Positions 26,929 through 35,558 of a stretch of DNA of 64,000 bases are shown here, one piece after another. Under the pieces are notes generated by a model. The model was given only the letters and a program-made list of their open reading frames with translations. It was not told the DNA's origin and did not search any database. Source of the DNA: Paracoccaceae bacterium (lineage in GTDB: Bacteria > Pseudomonadota > Alphaproteobacteria > Rhodobacterales > Rhodobacteraceae); the NCBI GenBank assembly GCA_024742455.1, contig JANSYL010000005.1, positions 124,001 through 188,000 on the forward strand, read 5' to 3'. Numbering within the stretch: the stretch's first letter is position 1; every line of letters begins with the position of its first letter. Made by a program: the position numbers and the translations under genes.

Positions 26929-28142
26929 GCCGCTTCGGGCACCGGGCGGCCCAACCGGTCGCGCAGGGTGAAGACGGTGAAGGCCGTCGCCATCAGCAGG
27001 GCCGCCACCAGAAACGGCGCCCCCGGCAGCCAGAGCGGCGCACCCTCGCGGGTGAACCAGAAAAACGCCTGCGTCATCATCAGGGGCGACAGGATCATCG
27101 CCAGCGCCGAGGTCGAGGATATCACCCCCTGCACCTCGCCCTGCTGGTCCGCGCCCGCGGCCCGGCTCAGCACGCCCTGCATCGCCGGACCGACCAGCGC
27201 GCCGAGCGAGGAAATCGGGATCAGGACCCAGACCATCCAGGCCTCGGTGATCAGGCCATAGGCCGTGAGGCAGACGATGTTCAGCATCATGCCGAAAAAC
27301 ACCGTCCTGAGATCGCCCAGGCGCGGGATCACCGCGCGGATCAGCCCGCCTTGCACCACGGCAAAGGCCACGCCATAGGCGGCCAGCGACAGGCCGATGG
27401 TGCCCGCATCCCACCCGAAGGCCCCCATTGTGTAATAGGCCCAGATTGCGGGATAGGTGAAATTGGCGATCTGATAGGCCAGCATCACCGCCAGCAATGC
27501 CCCGATCCCCGGCAGTTTGCGCATCTGCATCAGCCCGCCCACCGGGTTGGCGCGCCGCCAGTCGAAGGGGCGGCGGCGATCCCTGGGCAGGCTTTCGGGC
27601 AGCACGAAATAGCCGAAGGCGAAGTTGGCGGCGGTCAGCGCGGCGGCGGCCCAGAAGGGCGCGCGCGGGTCGATGTCACCCAGAAGCCCGCCCAGGGCGG
27701 GGCCAAAGATGAACCCCATCCCGAAACAGGCCCCGATCAGCCCGAAATTCTGCGCGCGTTTTTCCGGCGGGCTGTTATCGGCCATATAGGCAAGCCCCGT
27801 GGCATGGGTGCCCGCCGCGATGCCCGCCAGGACCCGGCCCGCAAACAGCAGCCAGATCGTGCCCGCCAGCGCCATGATGACGTAATCCACCGCCAGCACG
27901 GCCATCGAGACCAGCAGCACAGGCCGCCGCCCGACCCGGTCCGATATATTGCCCAGAACCGGGGCGAACAGGAACTGCATCACCGCGTAGCTGGCGGCCA
28001 GCACCCCGCCCCACAGCGCTGCATCGGGCAGGTCGGCGCCGCGCACATCGGCGATGAGTTCCGGCAGTACGGGCAGGATCAGCCCGATGCCCATGGCGTC
28101 GAGCGTGACGGTGATCAGGATGAACCAGGTGGAGCCGCGCAT
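26925..28142 (-). CDS. TCR/Tet-type MFS transporter
   Basis: A drug:H+ antiporter of the major facilitator superfamily, about 405 aa with 12 predicted helices. Motif A is present as GNISDRVGRRPVLLVSM, and motif C-like Gly-rich sequence (GLIGACFGMGFIFGPALGG) is in helix 5, both typical of TetA-type exporters. The start at 28142 (MRGSTWFILITVT) has GGGATGG upstream; an in-frame ATG at 28157 lacks a binding site. The substrate is unknown. A perfect inverted repeat immediately upstream suggests repression by an unlinked regulator. Confidence 0.88.
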   Translation of the reverse strand: MRGSTWFILITVTLDAMGIGLILPVLPELIADVRGADLPDAALWGGVLAASYAVMQFLFAPVLGNISDRVGRRPVLLVSMAVLAVDYVIMALAGTIWLLFAGRVLAGIAAGTHATGLAYMADNSPPEKRAQNFGLIGACFGMGFIFGPALGGLLGDIDPRAPFWAAAALTAANFAFGYFVLPESLPRDRRRPFDWRRANPVGGLMQMRKLPGIGALLAVMLAYQIANFTYPAIWAYYTMGAFGWDAGTIGLSLAAYGVAFAVVQGGLIRAVIPRLGDLRTVFFGMMLNIVCLTAYGLITEAWMVWVLIPISSLGALVGPAMQGVLSRAAGADQQGEVQGVISSTSALAMILSPLMMTQAFFWFTREGAPLWLPGAPFLVAALLMATAFTVFTLRDRLGRPVPEAA

Positions 28143-28167
28143 GCGGAACCATCCCATGCAGGCGACA

Positions 28168-28191
28168 AACTGTCAATCAAGCCTGACAGTT
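28168..28191. promoter_or_regulatory. palindromic operator upstream of MFS gene
   Basis: AACTGTCA and its exact complement TGACAGTT are separated by eight bases, 26 bases upstream of the chosen MFS start. Two more TGTCA half-sites follow at 28196-28200 and 28209-28213, the latter overlapping the pcaB stop. The geometry fits a dimeric repressor such as a TetR- or MarR-family protein, but no regulator gene is adjacent. Confidence 0.5.
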
Positions 28192-28210
28192 CGGGTGTCA
28201 CCTGCCTGTG

Positions 28211-29539
28211 TCAGGTCAGATGCGCCCGCACGGCTTTGGCAAAGGCGCGCGCCTCTGCCGGGGCCGCGCCCATGGTGGCCTCGGGCGCAAGCTCGGGCAG
28301 GGCCGCGTCAGGGTGGGCCGCGCGGATCAGGTCCGGCAGCGGAGTGCCGGTCGCAAGCGCCTTCGCGGCCAGGGACTTCACCACCGCCTGCGCCTCGGCG
28401 CGCGGCAGGACGGCGGCGAGCGCGAAGCTGAGCGTTTCGGCATGGATCAGGCCCAGGGGGTCTTCGACACGCGCGCGCATCGCGTCGGCGTCCACGACCA
28501 GCGCGGGGATCAGCTCGGCCAGTACCGCCAGCGCCTTGCCACTGGCCGCGATCAGTTGCGGCAGGGCCAGCCATTCGGTGAACCATGCCGCACCATCGCG
28601 GGCTTCGCCATGCGCGGCCGACATGAGCGCCGACTGTTGCGCCACGGAAAACCGGTGCAGCGCAACCAGCGTCGAGGCCGCCACCGGGTTCTGTTTCTGC
28701 GGCATGGTGGAGGACGCGCCGGATGCGGCAAACCCGAGCTCGGCCACCTCGCTGCGGCTGAGGCGCAACAGATCCTCGCCGATCTTGCCCGCCGCCGTCG
28801 CGCATCCCGTCATCCATGCCGCGATCCGCTGGAACCGGTGGCGCTCGGCATGCCAGGACGTGCCGGGGTCGGGCAGGTCCAGCGCCCTGGCCACCCCTGC
28901 GCGGATCGTGGCCGGATCGGGGCCAATCATCGTGCCGGTGCCCGCTGCCCCGGAAAGCGACACGGCCAGCGCGCGGGCGCGCAGGTCGCCCAGGTCCCGG
29001 TGATGGTCCAGCAGGGGCGCCCCCCAGGTGGCGACCAGCGCGCCGAAGCCCGACGGCACCGCGACCTGCCCATAGGTTCGCGCGGCCTGCGGGGTTTCGG
29101 CATGCGCCGCGGCCAGATCGGCCAGCGCGGACAGAACCTGCGCCAGCCGCCCCTCCATCACCTCCAGCACCCGGCGCAGCCGCAGCATCAGACCGGTGTC
29201 CTGGATATCCTGGCTGGTGGCGCCCCAATGCAGGTATTGCGCGTGCTCCGGTGCCTGAACCGATATGCGCAGCGCCGCCACCAGCCCCGGCACCGTCACG
29301 CCGTTCCGCCCCGTCGCCTCGGCCAGCGCGCCCGCGTCGATCAGCCCCTCGCGCATCGCGCGGTCAAGAAAAGCCCCCGAGGCCTCCGGGAACACGCCCG
29401 CGCGCCCCTGCACCCCGGCCAGCGTGCCAAGCACCAGCATCATCGCCCGCACCTCGGCACTGTCGGAAAACAGCGCTGCGACCTCGGCATCGCCGAACAG
29501 CCGGGCGTAAAGCGCGCTGTCGAAAGGGCTGAGGCTCAT
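28211..29539 (-). CDS. pcaB: 3-carboxy-cis,cis-muconate cycloisomerase
   Basis: Converts 3-carboxymuconate to 4-carboxymuconolactone in the protocatechuate branch of the beta-ketoadipate pathway. At 442 aa it belongs to the fumarase/aspartase superfamily, with the signature SSTMPQKQNPV and the conserved blocks YLHWGATSQDIQDTGL and LSGAAGTGTMIG. It follows pcaD with a four-base overlap. The rest of the pca pathway genes are not in the window. The identification as PcaB is strengthened by the pcaD neighbour. Confidence 0.92.
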   Translation of the reverse strand: MSLSPFDSALYARLFGDAEVAALFSDSAEVRAMMLVLGTLAGVQGRAGVFPEASGAFLDRAMREGLIDAGALAEATGRNGVTVPGLVAALRISVQAPEHAQYLHWGATSQDIQDTGLMLRLRRVLEVMEGRLAQVLSALADLAAAHAETPQAARTYGQVAVPSGFGALVATWGAPLLDHHRDLGDLRARALAVSLSGAAGTGTMIGPDPATIRAGVARALDLPDPGTSWHAERHRFQRIAAWMTGCATAAGKIGEDLLRLSRSEVAELGFAASGASSTMPQKQNPVAASTLVALHRFSVAQQSALMSAAHGEARDGAAWFTEWLALPQLIAASGKALAVLAELIPALVVDADAMRARVEDPLGLIHAETLSFALAAVLPRAEAQAVVKSLAAKALATGTPLPDLIRAAHPDAALPELAPEATMGAAPAEARAFAKAVRAHLT

Positions 29540-30336
29540 GGCGCGGGGTCCAGGTGCCCCACGCGGCGCAGGAAGACGGTCAGGTGCTCGGCAAAGACAT
29601 CCGGTTGCTCGACGCAGGGCAGATGGCCCGCATTGCGGATCAGCGCGAATTCCGCGCCGGGGATCAGGTCGGCCAGTTCCCGCACAAGATCGGGCGGGGT
29701 GCTGCCGTCATGGTCGCCCCCGATGACAAGCGCGGGCAGTCGCAGCGCGGCCGTGGTGGTGTAGAAATCGGTGCCCGCGATCGCCGCAGAACACCCGGCA
29801 TAGCCGTCTTGGGGTGTTGTCTCGACCATCCGGCGCCACGGTGTCGCGGCCTCGGATGCGCGGAAACCGGGCGCGAACCACCGTTCCATCACCGCGTCCG
29901 ACAGCGCCGCCAACCCGCCCGCACGCAGGGCTTCGATGCGTCCCTCCCACATTTCGCGGGTGCCGATCTTGGGCGCGGTGTTCGACAACACCACCGCGCG
30001 CACGAGGTCCAGCCGTTTCGCGGCCAGGCCCTGCGCGATCATCCCGCCGATGGACAGCCCGACAAAGACGCAATCCCTGACGCCGAAATGGTCGCACACC
30101 GCCTCGGCATCGCTGATCAGCCGCCCCATCGCGTAGGGCGCGGGCGGGCAGGTCGACAACCCGTGGCCGCGCTTGTCGAACCGGATCAGCCGAAGACCCG
30201 GGGGCAGCCGCGCGATCACCTGGTCCCAAAGCCGGAAATCGGTACCGAGCGAATTGGCGAAAACAACGGGGGCGCCATCCTCAGGCCCTTCGGCGCGGAT
30301 GTGCAGCACCGCGTCGCCCACGTTCAGCGTGTCCAT
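29536..30336 (-). CDS. pcaD: 3-oxoadipate enol-lactonase
   Basis: Hydrolyses beta-ketoadipate enol-lactone to beta-ketoadipate. It is a 266 aa alpha/beta hydrolase with PcaD-type features: VVFANSLGTDFRLWDQV, IRFDKRGHGLST, Ser95 in FVGLSIGGMIAQGLA and His in IRNAGHLPCVEQPD. The start at 30336 (MDTLNVGD) has GGGAGGG upstream; the longer open frame to 30618 has no support. It is the first gene of a pcaD-pcaB pair. Confidence 0.92.
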   Translation of the reverse strand: MDTLNVGDAVLHIRAEGPEDGAPVVFANSLGTDFRLWDQVIARLPPGLRLIRFDKRGHGLSTCPPAPYAMGRLISDAEAVCDHFGVRDCVFVGLSIGGMIAQGLAAKRLDLVRAVVLSNTAPKIGTREMWEGRIEALRAGGLAALSDAVMERWFAPGFRASEAATPWRRMVETTPQDGYAGCSAAIAGTDFYTTTAALRLPALVIGGDHDGSTPPDLVRELADLIPGAEFALIRNAGHLPCVEQPDVFAEHLTVFLRRVGHLDPAP

Positions 30337-30481
30337 GGCATCCCTCCCGTCCGGTTCTGACGGGATACGCCCCCCCTGGCTTTGCGGCAAGGTCGCAAGT
30401 GGCGCATCGCGTGGCGCAGATTGGCGTGACATCCCGTGCGGACCTGAAACCTTGACGCCCACCAACGTCCGGAGCGTGCCC

Positions 30482-31567
30482 ATGCCATCGACCATCACCG
30501 CTGCCGTCTGCCGCAGCTTCAACGCCCCCCTTACCCTCGAAACCCTTACGCTGCGTGACCCCGGCCCGGGCGAAGTGGAGGTGACGGTCGAGGCGGTTGC
30601 GATCTGCCATTCCGACATTTCCTATATCGACGGGGCCTGGGGGGGCGATCTGCCCATGGTATTCGGGCACGAGGCCGTGGGCCGGATCACCGCCCTTGGG
30701 GAAGGCGTTTCGGGCTATGGGCCGGGTGACCGGGTGCTGGTCACGCTGATCCGGTCCTGCGGGGCCTGCCCCACCTGCCTGCAGAACCTGCCGCCCTATT
30801 GCTCGGGCAATATCCCGCGCCCGCCGGTTCTGACTGATCGCGATGGGGCCCCGGTGCAGAAGGCGATGAATTGCGGCGCCTTCGCGGAAAAGGCGATCGT
30901 CGATCCCAGCCAGATCGCCCCCTTGCCCGATACCATCGCGCCCCAGGCGGCCTGTCTTCTGGCCTGCGGCGTGCCCACCGGGGTGGGCGCGGTCGTCAAT
31001 ACCGCCCGCGTGCGCCCCGGTGAAACCGTGGTGGTGATCGGGGCGGGGGGTGTCGGGCTCAACGTCATTCAGGGTGCGCGCCTTGCCGGCGCGGCCCGGA
31101 TCGTCGCGATGGACCTCAACCCCGGAAAACGTGACGACGCCATGGCTTTCGGCGCGACCGACTGGGTGCCCGCCGATGACCCGAAACCCTGGAAAGCGGT
31201 GCGTGCCGCCACCTTCGGGCGCGGGGCGGACCATGTGTTCGTCTCGGTGGGCGCGCTGCCCGCCTATGACATGGCCCCGCGTCTTCTGGCCCCGATGGGC
31301 ACCGCCTATGCCGTGGGCATGCCCCATTCTGGCGATACCACGCCCTATGAGCCGGTGATCCTGGCCGCCCTTGGCCAGGGCATCCGCGGCACCAAGATGG
31401 GCGATGTGGTGCTTGGCCGGGACATCCCCTGGATGCTGTCGCTCTATGAGCAGGGGCGTCTGAAACTCGATGAGCTGATCTCGCGCAGCTGGCCCCTCGA
31501 TCAGATCAACCAGGCCATCGCCGACACCAAGACCGGCGCCGCCCGCCGCAACGTCATCACCTTCTGA
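30482..31567 (+). CDS. zinc-dependent alcohol dehydrogenase
   Basis: Medium-chain NAD(P)-dependent alcohol dehydrogenase, 361 aa. Catalytic Zn ligands are Cys42 in AICHSD and His62/Glu63 in FGHEAVG. Structural Zn cysteines are at 93, 96, 99 and 107 in CGACPTCLQNLPPYC. The Rossmann motif is VVVIGAGGVGLNVIQGA. ATG 30482 has CGGAG upstream, and the in-frame opening at 30173 is antisense to pcaD. It runs divergent from pcaD with about 145 bases between them. The substrate is unknown. Confidence 0.9.
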   Translation: MPSTITAAVCRSFNAPLTLETLTLRDPGPGEVEVTVEAVAICHSDISYIDGAWGGDLPMVFGHEAVGRITALGEGVSGYGPGDRVLVTLIRSCGACPTCLQNLPPYCSGNIPRPPVLTDRDGAPVQKAMNCGAFAEKAIVDPSQIAPLPDTIAPQAACLLACGVPTGVGAVVNTARVRPGETVVVIGAGGVGLNVIQGARLAGAARIVAMDLNPGKRDDAMAFGATDWVPADDPKPWKAVRAATFGRGADHVFVSVGALPAYDMAPRLLAPMGTAYAVGMPHSGDTTPYEPVILAALGQGIRGTKMGDVVLGRDIPWMLSLYEQGRLKLDELISRSWPLDQINQAIADTKTGAARRNVITF

Positions 31568-31595
31568 CCGCCCGTTCACCTGAACGCGCCCGCCC

Positions 31596-31655
31596 GCCCC
31601 TCTTTGCTTCAAAAATACCTCGGGGGAGGCCCGGCAGGGCCGGGGGCAGCGCCCC
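31596..31655 (-). repeat. dispersed intergenic repeat, copy C (full form)
   Basis: On the minus strand this reads as a GC inverted repeat, then CTCCCCCGAGGTATTTTT, then GAAGCAAAGAGGGG, matching copy B over its whole extent. It lies between the alcohol dehydrogenase stop and the enolase-superfamily gene, both on the plus strand. Confidence 0.75.
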
Positions 31656-31694
31656 AACTTGCGCAACGCCAACAAACGCGGAACACTCATCGAT

Positions 31695-32915
31695 ATGCGT
31701 CTGACCGGTCTCGAGATTTTCCCCGTCGCCCCGCCGCCCCCCGGATGGGGCGGGCGCTACTGGCTGATCGTGCGGCTGACGACCGATACCGGCCTGACGG
31801 GCCTGGGCGAGGTCTATGCCAGCGCGGTGGGTCCGGCAGCGATGGAGGCGGTGATCACGGATGTCTTCACCCGTCACATGGAAGGCCAGCCGCCCGAGGA
31901 TATCGAGCTGATGACCCGCCGTGCCTATTCCAGCGGCTTCACCCAACGCCCCGACCCCACTGTGTTCGGCGCTTTCGCGGGGCTGGAAATGGCCTGTTGG
32001 GATATCCTGGGCAAAGCCTGCGACCGCCCGGTCTGGCAGCTGATCGGCGGGCGGATGAACGACCGGGTGCGCGCCTATACCTATCTCTATCCCGAGGCCC
32101 ATCACGACCCCACCGGTTTCTGGATCGACCCGGAGGCCCATGGCGAAGCCGCCGCCGCCCGCGTGGCCGAGGGCTGGACCGCGCTGAAATTCGACCCCGC
32201 AGGCCCCTATACGATCCGGGGCGGCCATGCGCCTGCGCTTGCCGATATCGACCTGTCGGTGCGGATGTGCGCCGCGATCCGCGCCGCCACGGGCACGCGC
32301 GCCGATCTTCTGTTCGGCACCCATGGCCAGTTCGCCCCGGCGCAGGCGATCCGCCTTGCCCGCGCCCTCGAACCCAATGACCCGCTCTGGTTCGAGGAAC
32401 CGATCCCCCCCGACAACCCAGCCGGACTGGCCGAGGTTGCCCGCGCCACCTCGATCCCCGTCGCGGTGGGCGAACGCCTGTCGGGGCTCATGGAATTCCA
32501 GGCGGCCCTCGACGCCGGCGCGCGCATCCTGCAACCGGCCCTTGGCCGCGCGGGCGGCATCTGGGTCGGCAAGAAGATCGCCACGCTGGCCGAGGCGCGC
32601 GGCGCGCAGATTGCCCCGCATCTTTACGCAGGGCCGGTCGAATGGGCCGCCAACGTGCATCTTGCCGTAACCTGCCCCAATATCCTGATGGTCGAGGCCA
32701 TCGAAAGCCCGTTCCACGATGCACTGGTCACGGGGCGCCCCCGCGTCGAACAGGGCTTCGTCGCGGCGCCCGGGGCACCCGGCCTCGGCATCACGTTGAA
32801 CGACGATGTCGCCCGCGCCCACCGCTATACCGGGGACAGGCTGCATCTGCAGATGCAGGAGGGGCCGATCGACTGGGCGAATGGCAATACCTGGGCGGGC
32901 GGCGCCTCGGACTAG
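31695..32915 (+). CDS. enolase-superfamily sugar-acid dehydratase (mandelate racemase family)
   Basis: A 406 aa member of the mandelate racemase/muconate-lactonising group of the enolase superfamily. It probably dehydrates an acid sugar such as a galactonate- or gluconate-type substrate. Barrel motifs include WTALKFDPAGPY, LLFGTHGQFAPAQAIRLARA, LWFEEPIPPDN (metal Glu) and IPVAVGERLSG (metal Glu). ATG 31695 (MRLTGLEIF) matches typical N-termini; the TTG at 31659 would add an unlikely leader. A FadR-type regulator gene lies convergently eight bases downstream and may control it. Confidence 0.85.
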   Translation: MRLTGLEIFPVAPPPPGWGGRYWLIVRLTTDTGLTGLGEVYASAVGPAAMEAVITDVFTRHMEGQPPEDIELMTRRAYSSGFTQRPDPTVFGAFAGLEMACWDILGKACDRPVWQLIGGRMNDRVRAYTYLYPEAHHDPTGFWIDPEAHGEAAAARVAEGWTALKFDPAGPYTIRGGHAPALADIDLSVRMCAAIRAATGTRADLLFGTHGQFAPAQAIRLARALEPNDPLWFEEPIPPDNPAGLAEVARATSIPVAVGERLSGLMEFQAALDAGARILQPALGRAGGIWVGKKIATLAEARGAQIAPHLYAGPVEWAANVHLAVTCPNILMVEAIESPFHDALVTGRPRVEQGFVAAPGAPGLGITLNDDVARAHRYTGDRLHLQMQEGPIDWANGNTWAGGASD

Positions 32916-32922
32916 ACGGCGT

Positions 32923-33693
32923 TCAGGGCCGCGCGCCTTCCTGCGTCAGGCGCAGCTGAGCGATTTCTTCATGCCGCTCGGCGCGGCGCAGCTCCTCCAG
33001 CGCGATCTCCACGTCATCGAGATGGCGTACCACAGCGGCCCGCGCCGCGTCCGCATCCCGCGCCTGCAGCGCCGTGTTGATCGCCTTGTGATGGTCGAGC
33101 AGCAGATCGCGGATCGAGCGTTGCTTGAACAGAAGCTGCCGGTTGAAGAACACCCCCTCGCGCAGCAGGTCGAACATCGACCGCATCATGTGCAGCAGGA
33201 TCACGTTATGGCTGGCCTCGATGATCGCCAGGTGGAACTCGGCGTCCAGATCGGCCTCATCGGCGGGGTTCCGTTTCGAATGCGCCGCTTCCATTTTCCG
33301 GTAGATCGTGTCGATCACCTTCAGATCGGTGTCCGACCCGTGCAGGGCGGCGCGTTCGGCGGCAATGCTTTCCAGGTCGCGGCGGAACCCGATATAGTCG
33401 ATCACCGCCTCGTCATGGGCGGCGAAAAGCCGGATCAGCGCGGGCGAAAACGCGCTGCCCAGCACATCGGCCACGTAGATGCCCGCGCCCGCGCGCGTGG
33501 CCAGCAACCCCCGGTCCTGCAATTCCGCCACCGCCTCGCGCAGCGACGGGCGCGACACGCCCATGCGGTCGGACAGTTCGCGCTCGGACGGCAGGCGTTC
33601 GCCGGGGCGCAGGATGCCGCGCAGGATCAGTTGTTCGATCTGGCGCACGACGGCATGCGACAGCTTTTCAGCCTCGATCCGCTGGAACGGCAT
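32923..33693 (-). CDS. FadR/GntR-family transcriptional regulator
   Basis: A 256 aa GntR regulator. The N-terminal winged helix shows LPSERELSDRMGVSRPSLREAV, and the C-terminal all-helical FCD effector domain has the usual His/Asp-rich metal or ligand pocket (DLDAEFHLAIIEASHNVILL). By context it probably responds to an organic acid handled by the neighbouring enolase-family dehydratase. A perfect palindrome 27 bases upstream of its start suggests autoregulation. Confidence 0.9.
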   Translation of the reverse strand: MPFQRIEAEKLSHAVVRQIEQLILRGILRPGERLPSERELSDRMGVSRPSLREAVAELQDRGLLATRAGAGIYVADVLGSAFSPALIRLFAAHDEAVIDYIGFRRDLESIAAERAALHGSDTDLKVIDTIYRKMEAAHSKRNPADEADLDAEFHLAIIEASHNVILLHMMRSMFDLLREGVFFNRQLLFKQRSIRDLLLDHHKAINTALQARDADAARAAVVRHLDDVEIALEELRRAERHEEIAQLRLTQEGARP

Positions 33694-33719
33694 GGCCTCC
33701 CCTCCCTGCGCCCCGCAAT

Positions 33720-33738
33720 TGGTCAGGAAGTATGACCA
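33720..33738. promoter_or_regulatory. GntR-type operator (TGGTCA-N7-TGACCA)
   Basis: A perfect 19 base palindrome with six-base arms, TGGTCA and TGACCA, in the 82 base gap upstream of the FadR-type regulator. The TGGT/ACCA ends are the usual half-site bases of FadR-subfamily operators. I did not find a second copy upstream of the alcohol dehydrogenase or dehydratase genes. Confidence 0.5.
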
Positions 33739-33775
33739 CGCCGCCCCGATAGTCCAGCGGCTTGGACGGGTGACG

Positions 33776-34402
33776 TCACGACGTCGGGCGGATGATCACC
33801 TCGACCCGGCGGTTCTGCTGGCGGCCTTCGGGGGTCAGGTTGGTGGCGATGGGTTCGCTTTCGCCCCGGCCGAAGCTGCGCACGCGGAACGGGGCGACCC
33901 CGGCCTCGAGCAACACGCCGGCCACCGCCGAGGCACGCCGCGCCGACAGGTCCTGGTTGTATTCGGCCGACCCGTCGCTGTCGGTATGGCCGATCACGTC
34001 CACGGTGCTGTCGGGATAGTCCTGAAGGTTGGCGGCCAGCGCGCGCAGATCGCCCTGCAGGCCGGCGCGGATGGCGGCACTGTCGACATCGAACAGGATG
34101 CCATCGGGCATCCGCACGATCAGCTCGCTGCCGGTGTTCTCGATCTGGATGCGGTCATCGGCCAGCGCATCTTCCAGGTCGCGGGCCTGCTGCGCGAGAA
34201 GCGCACCGATACCCGCCCCGGCCAGCGCGCCCACGGCCGCGCCGCGCCCCCGGTCATCGGCCACCGCCGCGCCGAACAGCCCGCCGATCAGGCCCCCGGC
34301 AATCGCACCGTCGCGGGTGCGGTTGGGGTCGGTCGTGGTGCAGCCGGTCACGGCCATCGCCGCCACCAGGCCCGCACCAATAAGGGATTTCGAAACTGCC
34401 AT
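33776..34402 (-). CDS. OmpA-family outer-membrane lipoprotein
   Basis: A 208 aa lipoprotein with lipobox AMAVTGC (lipidated Cys21). A Gly-rich glycine-zipper region follows (GAIAGGLIGGLFGAAVADD, GAAVGALAGAGIGALLA), then a C-terminal OmpA peptidoglycan-binding domain (VDVIGHTDSDGSAEYNQDLS, RSFGRGESEPIATNLTPEGR). It likely ties the outer membrane to peptidoglycan. The start at 34402 is preferred because it gives a standard signal peptide; the in-frame ATG at 34423 would add seven residues. Confidence 0.9.
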   Translation of the reverse strand: MAVSKSLIGAGLVAAMAVTGCTTTDPNRTRDGAIAGGLIGGLFGAAVADDRGRGAAVGALAGAGIGALLAQQARDLEDALADDRIQIENTGSELIVRMPDGILFDVDSAAIRAGLQGDLRALAANLQDYPDSTVDVIGHTDSDGSAEYNQDLSARRASAVAGVLLEAGVAPFRVRSFGRGESEPIATNLTPEGRQQNRRVEVIIRPTS

Positions 34403-34516
34403 TCTTTCCGTCCTTTCCTGCATCGCGCGCGGGCCGCGCGGCCCGCTGCCGCGTTCTTGGCGGGCGGTATATCATGCAGGATGTCCCGGGGCAGGGGGGA
34501 ATTCCGCCATCGGCGG

Positions 34517-35383
34517 TCAGGCGCTTGCCGCCTCTGCCCCGGTCTTGCCCGCGGCCTCGGCTTCGGCGCTTTCCCAGGCCAGCATCGCGCGCTTGACCGG
34601 CAGGCCCCAATGGTATCCGCCCAGCCCGCCGGATTTCCGCAAGGCGCGGTGGCAGGGGATCAGCCACGAGATCGGGTTGCGCCCCACCGCCGTGCCCACG
34701 GCGCGCACCGCACGGGGGGATCCTATGGCGGTGGCGATTTCCGAATAGGTCGTGACATGGCCCGACGGGATCGCCAGCAGCGCCTCCCACACCTTGATCT
34801 GGAAGGGTGCGCCGATCAGGTGCAGCCGCGCCGCGCCGGTCCCGCCAAAGGCTGCCTCCGCCTCGGCACGCAGGCTGACCGGGTCCTCGACATAGCGTGC
34901 CATGGGCCAGCGTGACCTGAGATCGGCCAGGGTCGGCTCTGCCCCGCATTCGGCGGCGAAGCCGATGCCGCAAATCCCCCGGCCGGTCGCCATGATCAGC
35001 GCCGGGCCAAAGGGGCTGTCCACCCATCCCCACCGGATCGTCAGGCCCGCACCGCCACTGGCATAGTCCCCGGGGCTCATCGCCTCCCAGGTCAGGAACA
35101 GGTCATGCAGCCGCCCCGACCCCGACAGCCCCACCGCATCGGCCGTGGCCAGTGTCGTGAACCGGTCCCTCAGCAGCCGCCTGGCATGATCCAGCGCGAG
35201 GTATTGCTGATAGCGTTTCGGGCTGACGCCGGCCCATTTGGAAAACACCCGCTGCACATGGGCGGGGCTCATCCCGATCCGCGCGGCCAGGTCCTCCAGG
35301 CTCAGCCCCGGACCGGCCGCGTCGATCTCGTCCAGCGCCCGGGCGACCACCTGGTAGTGATAGCTCATCTCGCCCCGTACCAT
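34517..35383 (-). CDS. AraC-type HTH / methylated-DNA-protein-cysteine methyltransferase (Ada-like)
   Basis: Repairs O6-alkylguanine by transferring the alkyl group to its own cysteine. At 288 aa it joins an AraC-type helix-turn-helix (LSLEDLAARIGMSPAHVQRV, about residues 27-75) to an Ogt-type domain. The active-site Cys244 is in LIPCHRAL and the arginine finger region is GSPRAVRAVGTAVGRNP. It lacks the N-terminal zinc/Cys phosphotriester domain of E. coli Ada, so it cannot sense methylphosphotriesters the same way. GGGAG precedes ATG 35383; an ATG at 35368 is also possible. Confidence 0.9.
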   Translation of the reverse strand: MVRGEMSYHYQVVARALDEIDAAGPGLSLEDLAARIGMSPAHVQRVFSKWAGVSPKRYQQYLALDHARRLLRDRFTTLATADAVGLSGSGRLHDLFLTWEAMSPGDYASGGAGLTIRWGWVDSPFGPALIMATGRGICGIGFAAECGAEPTLADLRSRWPMARYVEDPVSLRAEAEAAFGGTGAARLHLIGAPFQIKVWEALLAIPSGHVTTYSEIATAIGSPRAVRAVGTAVGRNPISWLIPCHRALRKSGGLGGYHWGLPVKRAMLAWESAEAEAAGKTGAEAASA

Positions 35384-35463
35384 CGCCTGCGCTCCCTTGC
35401 TCCTGCGCTCACCCTACCGCGTGCCCCGGCATGCCGCGACCCGGAACCTGACGAAACCGCCCC

Positions 35464-35505
35464 GTTTCTTCTTGCTCCAAATACTCCAAAGTATCGCCTG
35501 CCGCG
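35464..35505 (-). repeat. dispersed intergenic repeat, copy E (diverged)
   Basis: In the 175 base gap between the divergent methyltransferase and nth genes, the minus strand reads GGAGTATTTGGAGCAAGAAG. That is recognisable as the repeat core with substitutions. The GC stem is degenerate. The call depends on comparison with the stronger copies. Confidence 0.5.
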
Positions 35506-35558
35506 GGCCCGTCCTTTGGCCTTGTCGCCCCCTTGCCCCCGCGCCATAACCGCCCGCG

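Noticed and set aside
27351-29003. 550-codon plus-strand frame across the MFS and pcaB genes
   Set aside because: It spans two genes on the other strand, including an intergenic operator, and has no recognisable domain.
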